Assembly (NCBI RefSeq): GCF_024172095.1
Contig: NZ_JAMZDX010000004.1
Coordinates: 992,001 to 1,056,000 of the forward strand
DNA length: 64,000 bases
Source: Kitasatospora cinereorecta
GTDB taxonomy: Bacteria; Actinomycetota; Actinomycetes; Streptomycetales; Streptomycetaceae
Reading direction: 5' to 3'
In this document: in pieces, positions 35,211 to 43,746 of the stretch
How the letters are laid out: every line of letters begins with the position of its first letter
Position numbering within the stretch: the stretch's first letter is position 1
Position numbers and translations under genes: made by a program
The notes under the pieces: model-generated
Told to the model about the DNA's origin: nothing
The model's input: only the letters and a program-made list of their open reading frames with translations
The model's database searches: none

Positions 35211-35657
35211 TCAGGGGCGGGCCGGTCCACGGTAGGGAAGGGTCTGGCTGTAGACCACGCTGGTGGTCGTGGAACCGAGGCCGGCCAGTTCGTCCATGAG
35301 GGACTCCAGGTGCGCCATCGAGGTCGCGGCCACCTTGAGGGTGTAGCAGTCGTCGCCGGTGGTACGCACGCACTCCAGGATCTCCCGCCGCTCGGCGAGC
35401 ATCCGGCGCAGCGGTTGGTGACGGTTGCCCGGGTACTTCAGCCGGACCACGGCGAGAACCGGATAGCCGACCTTGGTCAGGTCGACCGTCGCCTGGTACC
35501 CGGTGATGACGCCGAGCGTCTCCAATTGCCGCACCCGCTCGGTGGTGGCCGAGGCGCTCAGCTTCACGCGCCGGCCCAGCTCGCTGAGCGAGATGCGAGC
35601 CTCCTGCTGGAGGATGTCGATGATCGCCCAGTCGACGTCGTCAAGATTCACGGCCAC
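35211..35657 (-). CDS. Lrp/AsnC family regulator
   Basis: The gene encodes 148 residues. The N-terminal HTH is VDWAIIDILQQEARISLSEL, GRRVKLSASATTERVRQLET, LGVITGYQATVD. The C-terminal RAM effector domain reads VRTTGDDCYTLKVAATSMAH, LESLMDELAGLGSTTTSVVY. Lrp proteins bind amino acids or similar ligands and form octamers on promoters. Divergent from an F420 oxidoreductase/deaminase operon across about 93 bases, which makes that operon the probable target along with autoregulation. Confidence 0.94.
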   Translation of the reverse strand: MAVNLDDVDWAIIDILQQEARISLSELGRRVKLSASATTERVRQLETLGVITGYQATVDLTKVGYPVLAVVRLKYPGNRHQPLRRMLAERREILECVRTTGDDCYTLKVAATSMAHLESLMDELAGLGSTTTSVVYSQTLPYRGPARP

Positions 35658-35750
35658 ATCCGGACCCTACCGGGAAAACCACGGAGAACAGCCACTGATG
35701 CCGGGAGAAGTCTGTTCCGCATCCGGTGATCGCCGACATAGCCTCGGACC

Positions 35751-36578
35751 ATGGATCTTGGCGTGAACGTCCCGAACTTCGGGCCCGGAACCGACCCCGG
35801 CATGCTGCACGCGTGGGCGCAGCTGGTGAACGAACTCGGCTACGACCTTCTGATGCTGTCCGACCACGTGACCGTCACCCCGGATGTCGCCGAGCGGTAC
35901 CCGGAACCGTTCTACGAGCCCTTCACCACGCTGTCCTGGCTGGCCGGCGTCACCACCCGGCTGCGGCTTGGCACGACCGTCCTCGTCCTGCCGTATCGGC
36001 ATCCGCTGCTCGTGGCGCGCATGGCCGCCAACGTCCAGCAGCTCAGCGGGGGCCGGTTCGTGCTCGGCGTAGGTGTGGGCTGGGCGCGCCAGGAGTTCGA
36101 CGCGCTGGACGTACCGTTCACCGCGCGCGGCCGACTGACCGATGATCACCTGGCCGCGGTACGGGATGCCTGGCGCGCCATGGACGCCGGGAACGCCGGC
36201 GCGAGCGTGGCGGTTCCGGTCTGGGTGGGCGGCAACAGCGCGGCCGCCGTCCGGCGGGCTGTCAGGTACGGCGACGCCTGGCACCCGCTGAAGCCCACCC
36301 TGGCCGAGCTCCGCACCACCCTGGCCGACCAGCCCGTACCAGCGCTGGCACCCCGGATCGCCCTGCGGTTGACCCCCGCGCCGGTCGACGGTCCCGAGCG
36401 CCCGCTCGGCGTCGGCACCGTCGAGCAGGTCCTCGACGACCTCGACCGATTGCGCCGACTCGGCGCCGCCACCGTCGTACTCGACCCCTACCACGGCGAT
36501 CCTGAGGAGACCCGCCGGCCGGAACCGGCCTGGCACGCCCTCACCACCCTCGCCCAGTACCGGAGGACAGCATCGTGA
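35751..36578 (+). CDS. F420-dependent LLM-class oxidoreductase
   Basis: ATG 35751, 275 residues. The luciferase-like TIM barrel begins MDLGVNVPNFGPGTDPGMLH and continues LGYDLLMLSDHVTVTP, TTRLRLGTTVLVLPYRHPLL, GGRFVLGVGVGWARQEFDAL and VPVWVGGNSAAAVRRAVRYG. This is the usual pattern of actinobacterial F420 or FMN LLM proteins, and the short length favours the F420 subgroup. The substrate is unknown. It overlaps the deaminase start by four bases (GTGA), so the two are translationally coupled and probably act in one pathway. Confidence 0.9.
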   Translation: MDLGVNVPNFGPGTDPGMLHAWAQLVNELGYDLLMLSDHVTVTPDVAERYPEPFYEPFTTLSWLAGVTTRLRLGTTVLVLPYRHPLLVARMAANVQQLSGGRFVLGVGVGWARQEFDALDVPFTARGRLTDDHLAAVRDAWRAMDAGNAGASVAVPVWVGGNSAAAVRRAVRYGDAWHPLKPTLAELRTTLADQPVPALAPRIALRLTPAPVDGPERPLGVGTVEQVLDDLDRLRRLGAATVVLDPYHGDPEETRRPEPAWHALTTLAQYRRTAS

Positions 36579-37012
36579 TCACCGCCGACGACGAGCGGTT
36601 CCTGCGCCGCGCCATCGCCCTCGCCGCCCACGCCGTGACCGTGGGCGACGCCCCGTACGGCTCGCTTCTGGTCGGGCCGGACGGCGCCGTCCTCGCCGAG
36701 GCACACAACACGGTGCGGCGCGACATGGACATCAGCGCCCATCCGGAACTGAAGCTCGCCCGCTGGGCCGCCCGCGAACTCGATCCCGAGGCGGCCGCGC
36801 GCACCACCATGTACACCAGCTGCCAGCCCTGCGGCATGTGCACGGGCGGGATCGTCCGCTCCGGCCTCGGTCGGGTCGTGTTCGCGCTCTCCACCGAGCA
36901 GCTCGTCGAACTCAACCCCGAGTCCGGCGCCTGGCCGGTGGTGCCGCAGGACGGTCCGGCCCTGTTCGAGGAGGCGCGCTCGCCCATCGACGCCTACTAC
37001 GGGGCCGACTGA
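36575..37012 (+). CDS. Nucleoside/cytidine deaminase family protein
   Basis: GTG 36575, 145 residues. The zinc site is H-P-E in MDISAHPELKLARWAARELD (consensus HAE, here HPE) and PCxxC in TSCQPCGMCTGGIVRSGLGR. The N-terminus ITADDERFLRRAIALAAHAV and the DAPYGSLLVGPDGAVLAEAH substrate loop match the guanine-deaminase/tRNA-adenosine-deaminase-like branch. It should deaminate a nucleobase or related amine, but could act on a modified purine or pterin. It is coupled to the F420 oxidoreductase. Confidence 0.9.
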   Translation: MITADDERFLRRAIALAAHAVTVGDAPYGSLLVGPDGAVLAEAHNTVRRDMDISAHPELKLARWAARELDPEAAARTTMYTSCQPCGMCTGGIVRSGLGRVVFALSTEQLVELNPESGAWPVVPQDGPALFEEARSPIDAYYGAD

Positions 37013-37064
37013 CGAGCGGCGCCCCCGACATCGTCCACCCTCGATGGCTCCCGCGAGCCGGCGG

Positions 37065-37490
37065 TCAAGGCTGTGGCCCATGAACCTCCTCGGGCTGCGT
37101 CACCCGGCCCACGGCGGCAACCCATTCGACGAGTTGGACGACGACGCCGTTGGGATCGGTGAGCTGGAACAGCCGCTCGCCCCAGGGTTCTTCACGCAGC
37201 GGCATGGTGATCGGGGCGCCGGCCTCGCGCAGCCGCTGCTCCTCGGCCTCGATCCCGGTGACGGTGAGCGCGAGGATCAGGCCGGCCGCCTGCTGCTCGC
37301 GCTGCTCGGGCGGCAGGATGTCGATGCCTCGGCGCAGCAGCACGATGTCTGCCGCGGCGTCGTCGCGGGTGAGGGAGGCGAAGCCGTCGGCGGCCATGGC
37401 GAGCCGGTAGCCGAGGTGGGTCCGGAAGAAGTCGAGCGACGCGTCCACGTCGGCGACGGTCAGGGAGAGGGTGGAGGTGGTGACGTTCAG
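37065..37490 (-). CDS. VOC/glyoxalase superfamily protein
   Basis: The first beta strand (TSTLSLTVADVDASLDFFRT) lies upstream of the usable GTG at 37448, so translation probably begins at CTG 37490 with GGAG nearby; the start is uncertain. From there it is 141 residues. The strand pattern includes YRLAMAADGFASLTRDDAAA, ADIVLLRRGIDILPPEQREQ and WGERLFQLTDPNGVVVQLVE, the last being the VOC metal-ligand segment with a C-terminal Glu. Such proteins bind fosfomycin, bleomycin or glyoxal-type substrates, or act as lyases. Substrate unknown. It precedes the DHFR-like gene on the same strand. Confidence 0.8.
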   Translation of the reverse strand: MNVTTSTLSLTVADVDASLDFFRTHLGYRLAMAADGFASLTRDDAAADIVLLRRGIDILPPEQREQQAAGLILALTVTGIEAEEQRLREAGAPITMPLREEPWGERLFQLTDPNGVVVQLVEWVAAVGRVTQPEEVHGPQP

Positions 37491-37539
37491 GGCGACTCCT
37501 GGTCGATCAATGCGGGGCGTGGGGTGTGGGGACGGGCGA

Positions 37540-38124
37540 TCAGTCGGTGGCCCTGGCGTAGGTGAGGATGACGTTCCCGCGCTCGAACACGCGACTGTCG
37601 GTGAGCCGGAAGGCGTGCGGGGCGAACTCGGCCCCGAACAGGGGGATGCCGGATCCCGCGACGATCGGGTACTGCTTGACGACCAGTTCGTCGATCTCGG
37701 GCAGCAACTGGCCGGCGAGGTCGCCCCCGCCGCACAGCCAGATGCCGAGTCCGTCCTCCTGTTTCAGCTTGCGGACCGCGGCGAGCGGATCGTCGGCCAT
37801 GAGCTCGACCGCCGGGTCCGGACTGTCGGCGAGGGAGCGGGAGAAGACGATCTGCCGCAGGTGGGCGTACGGGCTGGTGAGGCCGACGGCCAGACCGTGC
37901 CCATAGGTGCCGCGCCCCATGAGGACGGTGTCGAAGCGGACGTTCGGCGCCTCCGCACACCCGAGGGCGGCGCGGGCCGGGCCGGGCAGGGTCTCCGGGT
38001 ACTCGCCGACCAGGTGCGGGAGGAAGTCATCGGTGACGTAGGTCATCAGAAGGTCGAACGTGCCGTCGGGGGCGGCGATGAAGCCGTCGATGGTGGTGCC
38101 GATGAAGTAGGTGAGCTTGCGCAT
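37540..38124 (-). CDS. Dihydrofolate-reductase-family (RibD C-terminal-like) protein
   Basis: 194 residues starting MRKLTYFIGTTIDGFIAAPD, the classic opening of the DHFR-like family, with TVLMGRGTYGHGL, IVFSRSL and GLGIWLCGGGDLAGQLLPEI for NADPH binding. These enzymes reduce pteridines, pyrimidinones or other carbonyls with NADPH; most are not true DHFRs. It is divergent from a TetR gene across 102 bases with two similar palindromic sites, so repression by that TetR is likely. Confidence 0.9.
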   Translation of the reverse strand: MRKLTYFIGTTIDGFIAAPDGTFDLLMTYVTDDFLPHLVGEYPETLPGPARAALGCAEAPNVRFDTVLMGRGTYGHGLAVGLTSPYAHLRQIVFSRSLADSPDPAVELMADDPLAAVRKLKQEDGLGIWLCGGGDLAGQLLPEIDELVVKQYPIVAGSGIPLFGAEFAPHAFRLTDSRVFERGNVILTYARATD

Positions 38125-38150
38125 TCCTGATCCGTTCGCTCGGACTAACT

Positions 38151-38217
38151 TTGCGACGGACGTAACTTTAGGCCGAACCTCCCGACTCGGTCAAGGATAA
38201 TTTTGCGTCGGGGGTAA
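38151..38217. promoter_or_regulatory. Two putative TetR operators between the DHFR-like and TetR genes
   Basis: TTGCGACGGACGTAA (38151-38165) and TTGCGTCGGGGGTAA (38203-38217) match at 12 of 15 positions and are imperfect palindromes (TTGCG...CGTAA). The second ends 10 bases before the TetR start. The local sequence is AT-rich compared with its surroundings. Confidence 0.6.
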
Positions 38218-38226
38218 GATTTCTCC

Positions 38227-38868
38227 ATGACCACCGAGCCGGGACTCCGCGAGTCCAAGAAGCAGGAGACCAGACAGCTGATCTCCGACTGCGCCACCAG
38301 GCTCTTCCTGGAGCAGGGCTTCGAGCAGACCACCATCGCCGAGATCGCGACCGCCGCCCGCGTCGCCAAGAAGACCGTCACCAACTACTTCCCGCGCAAG
38401 GAGGACCTGGCCCTGGACCACCACGAGCGGTTCACCGACGGGCTGGCCCTCGCCGTCACCGGCCGCGCCCCCGGCGAGAGCCCGCTCACCGCGCTGGAGC
38501 GCTCGATCCGCACGGCCCTGGCGGACCACAGCCCCGTCGTCGGCTTCACCGGCCCGCAGTTCGCCCGGATGGTCGCCGACAGCCCCACGCTCGGCGCCCG
38601 GCTGCGCGAGCTGCACGACCTGCGGGAGGACGCGCTCGCCTCCGCCCTGGCCGACGGCGTCCCGGACTCCGCCCCGGCGGGCGCACCGCGGACCGCCGCC
38701 GCCCTGATGGCGGCAGCCGACCGCCTGCTCTTCCGCCGTATCCAGGAACTCACCCTGGCCGGCCGCACCGACGACGAGATCGAGGCGACCCTCGCCCCGG
38801 AGGCGGACCACGTCCTCGCCTCCCTCACCGCCGCACTCGGCGACCACCCCGTCGCCGCCAGGCCCTGA
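38227..38868 (+). CDS. TetR family regulator
   Basis: ATG 38227, 213 residues. The HTH reads TRQLISDCATRLFLEQGFEQ, TTIAEIATAARVAKKTVTNY, FPRKEDLALDHHE. TVTNYFPRKEDL is the recognition-helix end typical of the AcrR-like branch. The C-terminal domain is helical and unassigned. It is divergent from the DHFR-like reductase with two shared operator-like sites between them, so it most likely represses that gene and itself. Confidence 0.93.
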   Translation: MTTEPGLRESKKQETRQLISDCATRLFLEQGFEQTTIAEIATAARVAKKTVTNYFPRKEDLALDHHERFTDGLALAVTGRAPGESPLTALERSIRTALADHSPVVGFTGPQFARMVADSPTLGARLRELHDLREDALASALADGVPDSAPAGAPRTAAALMAAADRLLFRRIQELTLAGRTDDEIEATLAPEADHVLASLTAALGDHPVAARP

Positions 38869-39075
38869 CCCACCGCCAGTCCGCGGGCCGGTGGAGCCGG
38901 CCGGTGGAGCCGGCCAGCAGGACCGTCAGCCGTCCGGGGGGCGCGGCGGACGACGGCCGGACGGACGGACCAGCCTGCCCTCGCGGACCAGCGCGGACCA
39001 GCGCGGGGCTGCGAGCGGGGAACGACGCGCCCGGCCCCTGCCGGGACCGGTCCCCCCGCCATAGCGGTGGCACGG

Positions 39076-40173
39076 TCAGTTCTCCTTCGCCGGCTCCCAC
39101 AGCTGTACGGACGTCCCGTCCTCGGAGATCGTGTACCACGCACCACGCCCCGCTGCGCGGGCCGGACCGACGACGGGAACCGGGTAGGAGATCTCGCCAC
39201 GCACGGTCATCCCCCGTACGTCGACCAGCCAGTGGCGGGCTGTGCCGAACCGGGCATCGCACTCGGAGGTCCCGGCGACCACGGTGTCCTCGTCGACGAA
39301 GGCCGCGTCGAAGTCCCAGTACACCCTGTCCTCGCCACCGCTCCCCGGGTGTGCCGGCATGCTTCCCTGAGCGTCCAGTTCGCGCAGGACCGAGCCGTTC
39401 TCCACGTCGTGGAGGGAGAGCGACCACTGCCCGATGTCGACGGCCAGGAGGTACCGGCCGGACGGGCTCGCCGCGAGGAGGACCAGCTCGGTCCCGATCT
39501 GCGCGGTGGTCAGTCGCTGTCCGTCCCAGCGTGCCCACAGCGCGGGCGACCCCTCCTCGCCCTCGCCGACGCTCAGTCCCATCTGCGCAGGGTCCGGGTG
39601 TGGAGTGTGCTCGGAGTCGGACGCGACGGTCATGGTGTCCACACGCCCGAGGACCCTCCCGTCCGCGGCGTCCAGGACTGCCCACAGCTCCTGACCGTCG
39701 TCCGTGCCCCCGTCGCCGCCCGACGGAGCGCGGACGTGGGCCCAGACAAGCCGGCCGTCCGCGCTGACCGCAACCGAGCCGCTGTCCGCGGAGCGGTGGT
39801 CCTCGTCGTGCGCGTATTCGTCGAACGACGAGTGCAGCGCGGTGCAGGCGCCGTACCAGCAGCCGTGCCGCATTTCCCAACGGGTCGTACCCGTGGCGTC
39901 CACCGAGCGCACCGCGTGCACCCCGGCGAACACGGCGGCATCCCGCTCCGGGGACACCGTCACCGATCCGAAGCAGCGCGACCAGGGCGCCGGGAAGCGG
40001 ACCTCCGGGGCCGGACCACCCGGGAACGCGTCCATGTCGAGGGCCACGACTTCGGTGTCACCGCGCTGCACGAGGAGCCTGCGGTCGGGCGTGCACAACA
40101 CCCGCGGAGCGTCTGCCGACGCCGGATCCAGCGGCGCGGCGACGGTGGTGACGAGACGGGCGGTGATGGTCAC
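39076..40173 (-). CDS. WD40/YVTN-like beta-propeller protein, cytosolic
   Basis: GTG 40173 behind GGAAG is preferred; an in-frame ATG at 40224 would add 17 basic residues. The 365 residues contain repeated blade motifs, for example VTVSPERDAAVFAGVHAVRS, GSVAVSADGRLVWAHVRAPS, LLAASPSGRYLLAVDIGQWS and a final WYTISEDGTSVQLWEP, ending KEN. No signal peptide or membrane helix. Propellers of this kind are scaffolds or metabolite-binding proteins, and nothing in the sequence specifies a function. The gene is monocistronic, in a long minus-strand stretch. Confidence 0.75.
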   Translation of the reverse strand: MTITARLVTTVAAPLDPASADAPRVLCTPDRRLLVQRGDTEVVALDMDAFPGGPAPEVRFPAPWSRCFGSVTVSPERDAAVFAGVHAVRSVDATGTTRWEMRHGCWYGACTALHSSFDEYAHDEDHRSADSGSVAVSADGRLVWAHVRAPSGGDGGTDDGQELWAVLDAADGRVLGRVDTMTVASDSEHTPHPDPAQMGLSVGEGEEGSPALWARWDGQRLTTAQIGTELVLLAASPSGRYLLAVDIGQWSLSLHDVENGSVLRELDAQGSMPAHPGSGGEDRVYWDFDAAFVDEDTVVAGTSECDARFGTARHWLVDVRGMTVRGEISYPVPVVGPARAAGRGAWYTISEDGTSVQLWEPAKEN

Positions 40174-40291
40174 GGTTTTCTTCCAGCCACGGACGACGGA
40201 CGATGCGAGAGCCTGGCGTCGCAACCCTATGGCGGAATGCGGACCGGAACGAGTTCGGCGGCCGGTCCGCCGCCGCCCGGAACTGCCCTGC

Positions 40292-40753
40292 TCAGGCGGG
40301 GCTGACCAGCCAGCGGCCGTCCCGCATCAGCTCGCGGTCGCGCAGCTCGTTCTCCTCGCGCCAGGCCTGGACGCGGCGCGGCGTGATCCGGAACCACCGG
40401 TACGGGCCGTCCAGGGTCCGCGGGTCGAACCCGGTGCGGGCAGCGAACCGGTCGCCGCGCTCCGCCGGCAGCGCGTCGATCTCCAGGACCTCCACCTCGC
40501 CCTCGATCATCGCGACGTCCCGGGTGCAGCCCAGGGCGAGCCGGACGGTGCGGGTCGCGGTCAGGTTCCGGCCGGTCGGGCTGCCGGCCGGGGTGGCCAG
40601 CAGCAGCGTCTCGCCGTCCCAGTCGAAGGACAGCGGCACCAGGTACGGCCCGCCGTCCGGTGAGGCGCTGGCCACCCAGACGTCGGTGTCGTGCGCGAGG
40701 CGGTGCTCGGTGTCGCGGCGGCGCTGCTCGCGGGGGCGGGGCGCAGTGGTCAT
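40292..40753 (-). CDS. PPOX-class, probably F420-dependent, oxidoreductase
   Basis: ATG 40753, 153 residues. The split-barrel flavin/deazaflavin-binding fold reads HDTDVWVASASPDGGPYLVP, LSFDWDGETLLLATPAGSPT, GRNLTATRTVRLALGCTRDV, then DGPYRWFRITPRRVQAWREE. The length and the SPTGRNL loop fit the pyridoxamine-5'-phosphate-oxidase-like group that uses F420 in actinobacteria. Its 5' region contains the element also found upstream of the DUF1801 gene 3.4 kb away, suggesting common control, perhaps by the LuxR/NB-ARC regulator divergent to it. Confidence 0.88.
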   Translation of the reverse strand: MTTAPRPREQRRRDTEHRLAHDTDVWVASASPDGGPYLVPLSFDWDGETLLLATPAGSPTGRNLTATRTVRLALGCTRDVAMIEGEVEVLEIDALPAERGDRFAARTGFDPRTLDGPYRWFRITPRRVQAWREENELRDRELMRDGRWLVSPA

Positions 40754-40800
40754 CGCTCACTCCTGGTTCGGCGGATGTCGTGGTCGCTGTGGTCTCAGCG

Positions 40801-40839
40801 TCTCCCGACCGGGCAGGTCCGCACCTCCGTGCCGACCAC
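40801..40839. promoter_or_regulatory. Duplicated regulatory element, copy A (upstream of PPOX gene)
   Basis: TCTCCCG (40801-40807) and CCTCCGTGCCGACCAC (40824-40839) occur at exactly the same 23-base offset as in copy B. Downstream CCACGGAT is also shared. Copy A starts 48 bases upstream of the PPOX ATG and lies between it and the divergent LuxR/NB-ARC gene. Confidence 0.75.
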
Positions 40840-40852
40840 GGAACGGCCCACG

Positions 40853-40858
40853 GATAAT
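40853..40858 (+). promoter_or_regulatory. Putative -10 box for a leaderless LuxR/NB-ARC transcript
   Basis: GATAAT ends seven bases before GTG 40865, the spacing expected when transcription starts at the initiation codon. No convincing -35 box is seen. GAGGGG adjoins the codon too closely to be a normal ribosome site. Confidence 0.45.
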
Positions 40859-40864
40859 GAGGGG

Positions 40865-43729
40865 GTGTCAACTCCGGAGGTGTCGGCTCGGGAAGCCGAC
40901 GTGCTCGCGTTGCTCGGGGATCACCTCAGCAACGCGGAGATCGCCGCGCGGCTGTTCATCTCGGTGCGGACGGTCGAGTCGCACGTGTCCTCGATGCTGC
41001 GCAAGTTGGAGCTGCCGGACCGCCGGGCCCTGTCGCGGCTGGCCATCGCGTCGACCACCGCCACCGACAACGCCACCGACAACGCCGCCGATCCACCGGC
41101 ACGCCCCGCGCCCGGCCGGCCGGCTCCCCTTCCGGCTCCGCTGACGGCGTTCGTCGGCCGGGTGCGGGAGCGCGCGGAGTTGGCGGCGGCGGTGCAGGCG
41201 TACCGGCAGGTGACGGCGGTCGGTCCCGGCGGCGTGGGCAAGACCCGGCTCGCCCTCGCGGTGGCGGCGGAGCTGGCGGGCGGCTTCGCGGACGGGGTGT
41301 GGTTCGTCGATCTGGTCCCGGTGGCCGATCCGGCGCGGCTGTGGCCGGTGGTCGCGGCGGCGGTGGGTGTGGGAGAGCAACCCGGTCGCGGCATCGAGGA
41401 GACGGTGTCGGCGGCGCTGGCGGACCGCGAGGCGCTGCTGGTGCTGGACAACTGCGAGCAGATCCGTGACGCCGTCGCACCGTTCCTGGAACGGCTGTTG
41501 ACCGCCTGTCCGCGGCTACGGGTGCTCGCGACGAGTCGGGCGCGGCTGATGGTGCCGTTCGAGCGGGTCCACCCGGTGCCGCCGCTCGCGCTGTCCGGCG
41601 GCGACGAGTCGGACGCCGTGGCGCTGTTCATGGACCGGGCCGCAGCGGTCGGTTGGCCGCCCGGCCCGTCCGTGGCGGCCGGGGTGGTGGCTCTCTGCGA
41701 GGGGCTCGGCGGCATGGCTCTCGCGATCGAACTGGCGGCGGCCCGGTGGGCCACGCTCGGGCTGGACGGCCTCACGGCCGGCCTCTCCGACCAGTTGCGG
41801 ATCCTCACCGGCGGGGCCCGCGCCGACGACCGGCACCGCTCGGTGCGCGCGGTGCTCGACTGGAGTCACGACCTGCTGGAGCCCGACGACCGGGCGCTGC
41901 TCCGCCGGGTGTCGGTGTTCGCCGCGCCGTTCACCGCCGAGGCGGCGGCCGAGGTCGCCGGGTTCGCCCCGCTGGAGCCGTCCGCCGTCGCCGACGGGCT
42001 CGGCCGGCTCGCCGAGCAGAGCCTCCTCGCCGTCGCACCGTCCGCCACCGGCACCCGCTACCGGGCGCTGGAGACCATCCGGCAGTACGGGACGGAACGC
42101 CTCGCCGATGCCGGTGAGCAGACCGACACCCGCTCCCGCCACCTGGGCTGGTGCCTCACCGCAGCCGACGCCCTCACCGGACCCAGCGCCCAAATAACCG
42201 ACACCTCCGACCGACCCGTCCGGTTCGACGCGCTCGCCGACGACCTCCGCACCGCGCTCGCCTGGGCAGCCGACCGGCCAGAACTCCGCTCCGACGCCCG
42301 CCGCCTCGCCCGCTCCCTCGCCGAACTGGCCTTCGCCCGCAAGCTCCTCGGCGAGGCGCAGCAGCGCTACGAGCAGGCCGCCGCGCTCGCCGGCCACGAC
42401 GCAGCGACCACCATCGGGGCCGACACCGGGGCCGCCGACCTCCGGCAGGCCGCCGCGGTGGCCGGCTGCCGCCGGCTCGGCGACGACGCGTACCGCCTCC
42501 ACCGTGCCGCCGCGGACGCCGCCCGCCGGGCCGGGAACACCGTCGACGCCGGCCGCGACCTGGCGGCCGCCGCGACCGTCGCCTACCGCTTCTCCAGCGA
42601 GTTCGCCGAGTTGCCCGCCGTGGACGAGGTCGCCGGCCTCCTCGCGGAGGCGCGCGAACTCGCCCGCGGCGGCGGCCCGGCGGCCGACGCGGCACTCGGA
42701 CTGGCCGAGGCCGCCGTGCTCGCGGACGCGTTCGGCGCGATCCAGGGCAGCAGCGAGAACTCCGCACAGCAGACGGTCGAACGCGCCGAGCACGCCGTCG
42801 CGCTCGCCCGGCTGGCGGGCGGACCGGTCGCCGAGTCCGCGGCGCTCGACGCCCTCTCCGGTGCGCAGAGCTGGGCGGGCGACCCGTTCGCCGCCGCGGC
42901 CGCCGCCCGCCGCCGGATCGATCTGCTCGCCCCGCTGCCGCCCACCCCGGCCAGTACGCACGAGCTGGCGGACGCCCTGGCCATGGCCGCCGGCACCGCC
43001 CTCGGCGTGGGCCGCCTGCCGGAGGCCCTGCGCTGGGGCGGGCAGCTCGCCGAGCACCCGCTGCTGGCCGATGCCGTCCACCACGCCACGTCCTGGCTGC
43101 TCATCACGGACGCCCTCGCCGGCCGCGCCGACCGGGTGCTCGCCGGCAGCACCGGCTTCCTCGACGCCTGGGAGCGCGGCGGCCGCCCGCGCTCGCTCTC
43201 CCTCGGCCCGGCCGCCGCCTCGGTTGCCATGGTTCACGGCCTGCGCGGCGAGCACGACGCCCGCACCCCCTGGCTCACGGTCGTCGACCGGGCCGGCACC
43301 GCTGCGGAGCACCACTACGGCTATGGCGCCGTCTTCGACGCCATGGTCCTGCTCCACCACGGCGATCCGGACGCGGCGCTGGACCGCATCGCACCGGCGC
43401 CGGAGGAGATGTGGAAGAGGGTGTGCTGGGTCTGGCTGCACTGGTACGCGGCGCTCCGCACCGAGGCGTCGGTGCTCGCCAGCCACCCGGACGCCCGCGA
43501 GCGGATCACCGCCACCCGCACCCTGGTCACCGGCAACCCGGTGGCCACCGCCCAGGTCGACCGCGCCGAGGCCCTGCTCGACGGCGACGTCCCGCGCCAA
43601 CTCGCCGCCGCAGCGGCCTTCGACGCGGCCGGCTGCCCCTACCAGGCGGCCCGTACCCGGCTCCTGGCCGGCGGCGACCACGCCACCGCCGGCCGTGCCG
43701 CACTCGCCGACCTCGGTCTCACGCCGTAA
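40865..43729 (+). CDS. LuxR-HTH/NB-ARC ATPase transcriptional regulator with TPR-like region
   Basis: GTG 40865 gives 954 residues. An N-terminal LuxR HTH (residues 5-60: SAREADVLALLGDHLSNAEI, AARLFISVRTVESHVSSMLR) is joined by an Ala/Pro linker to an NB-ARC-type ATPase. Walker A is VGPGGVGKTRLA (from 119), Walker B is LLVLDNCEQ (191-199), then VLATSRARL and the helical GLGGMALAIELAA and AVLDWSHDLLEPDD blocks. The remaining 500 residues are helical repeats (TPR-like). HTH at the N-terminus is reversed relative to classic LAL regulators but is common in Streptomyces. It presumably senses a ligand or protein through the repeats and activates flanking genes. Confidence 0.92.
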   Translation: MSTPEVSAREADVLALLGDHLSNAEIAARLFISVRTVESHVSSMLRKLELPDRRALSRLAIASTTATDNATDNAADPPARPAPGRPAPLPAPLTAFVGRVRERAELAAAVQAYRQVTAVGPGGVGKTRLALAVAAELAGGFADGVWFVDLVPVADPARLWPVVAAAVGVGEQPGRGIEETVSAALADREALLVLDNCEQIRDAVAPFLERLLTACPRLRVLATSRARLMVPFERVHPVPPLALSGGDESDAVALFMDRAAAVGWPPGPSVAAGVVALCEGLGGMALAIELAAARWATLGLDGLTAGLSDQLRILTGGARADDRHRSVRAVLDWSHDLLEPDDRALLRRVSVFAAPFTAEAAAEVAGFAPLEPSAVADGLGRLAEQSLLAVAPSATGTRYRALETIRQYGTERLADAGEQTDTRSRHLGWCLTAADALTGPSAQITDTSDRPVRFDALADDLRTALAWAADRPELRSDARRLARSLAELAFARKLLGEAQQRYEQAAALAGHDAATTIGADTGAADLRQAAAVAGCRRLGDDAYRLHRAAADAARRAGNTVDAGRDLAAAATVAYRFSSEFAELPAVDEVAGLLAEARELARGGGPAADAALGLAEAAVLADAFGAIQGSSENSAQQTVERAEHAVALARLAGGPVAESAALDALSGAQSWAGDPFAAAAAARRRIDLLAPLPPTPASTHELADALAMAAGTALGVGRLPEALRWGGQLAEHPLLADAVHHATSWLLITDALAGRADRVLAGSTGFLDAWERGGRPRSLSLGPAAASVAMVHGLRGEHDARTPWLTVVDRAGTAAEHHYGYGAVFDAMVLLHHGDPDAALDRIAPAPEEMWKRVCWVWLHWYAALRTEASVLASHPDARERITATRTLVTGNPVATAQVDRAEALLDGDVPRQLAAAAAFDAAGCPYQAARTRLLAGGDHATAGRAALADLGLTP

Positions 43730-43746
43730 CCCGACCGAAGGGAAGG

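Noticed and set aside
38869..39075. Repeated GGTGGAGCCGGCC and GCGGACCAGC units as a possible CRISPR or regulatory array
   Set aside because: Only two short copies each with no regular spacer; ordinary GC-rich intergenic sequence.
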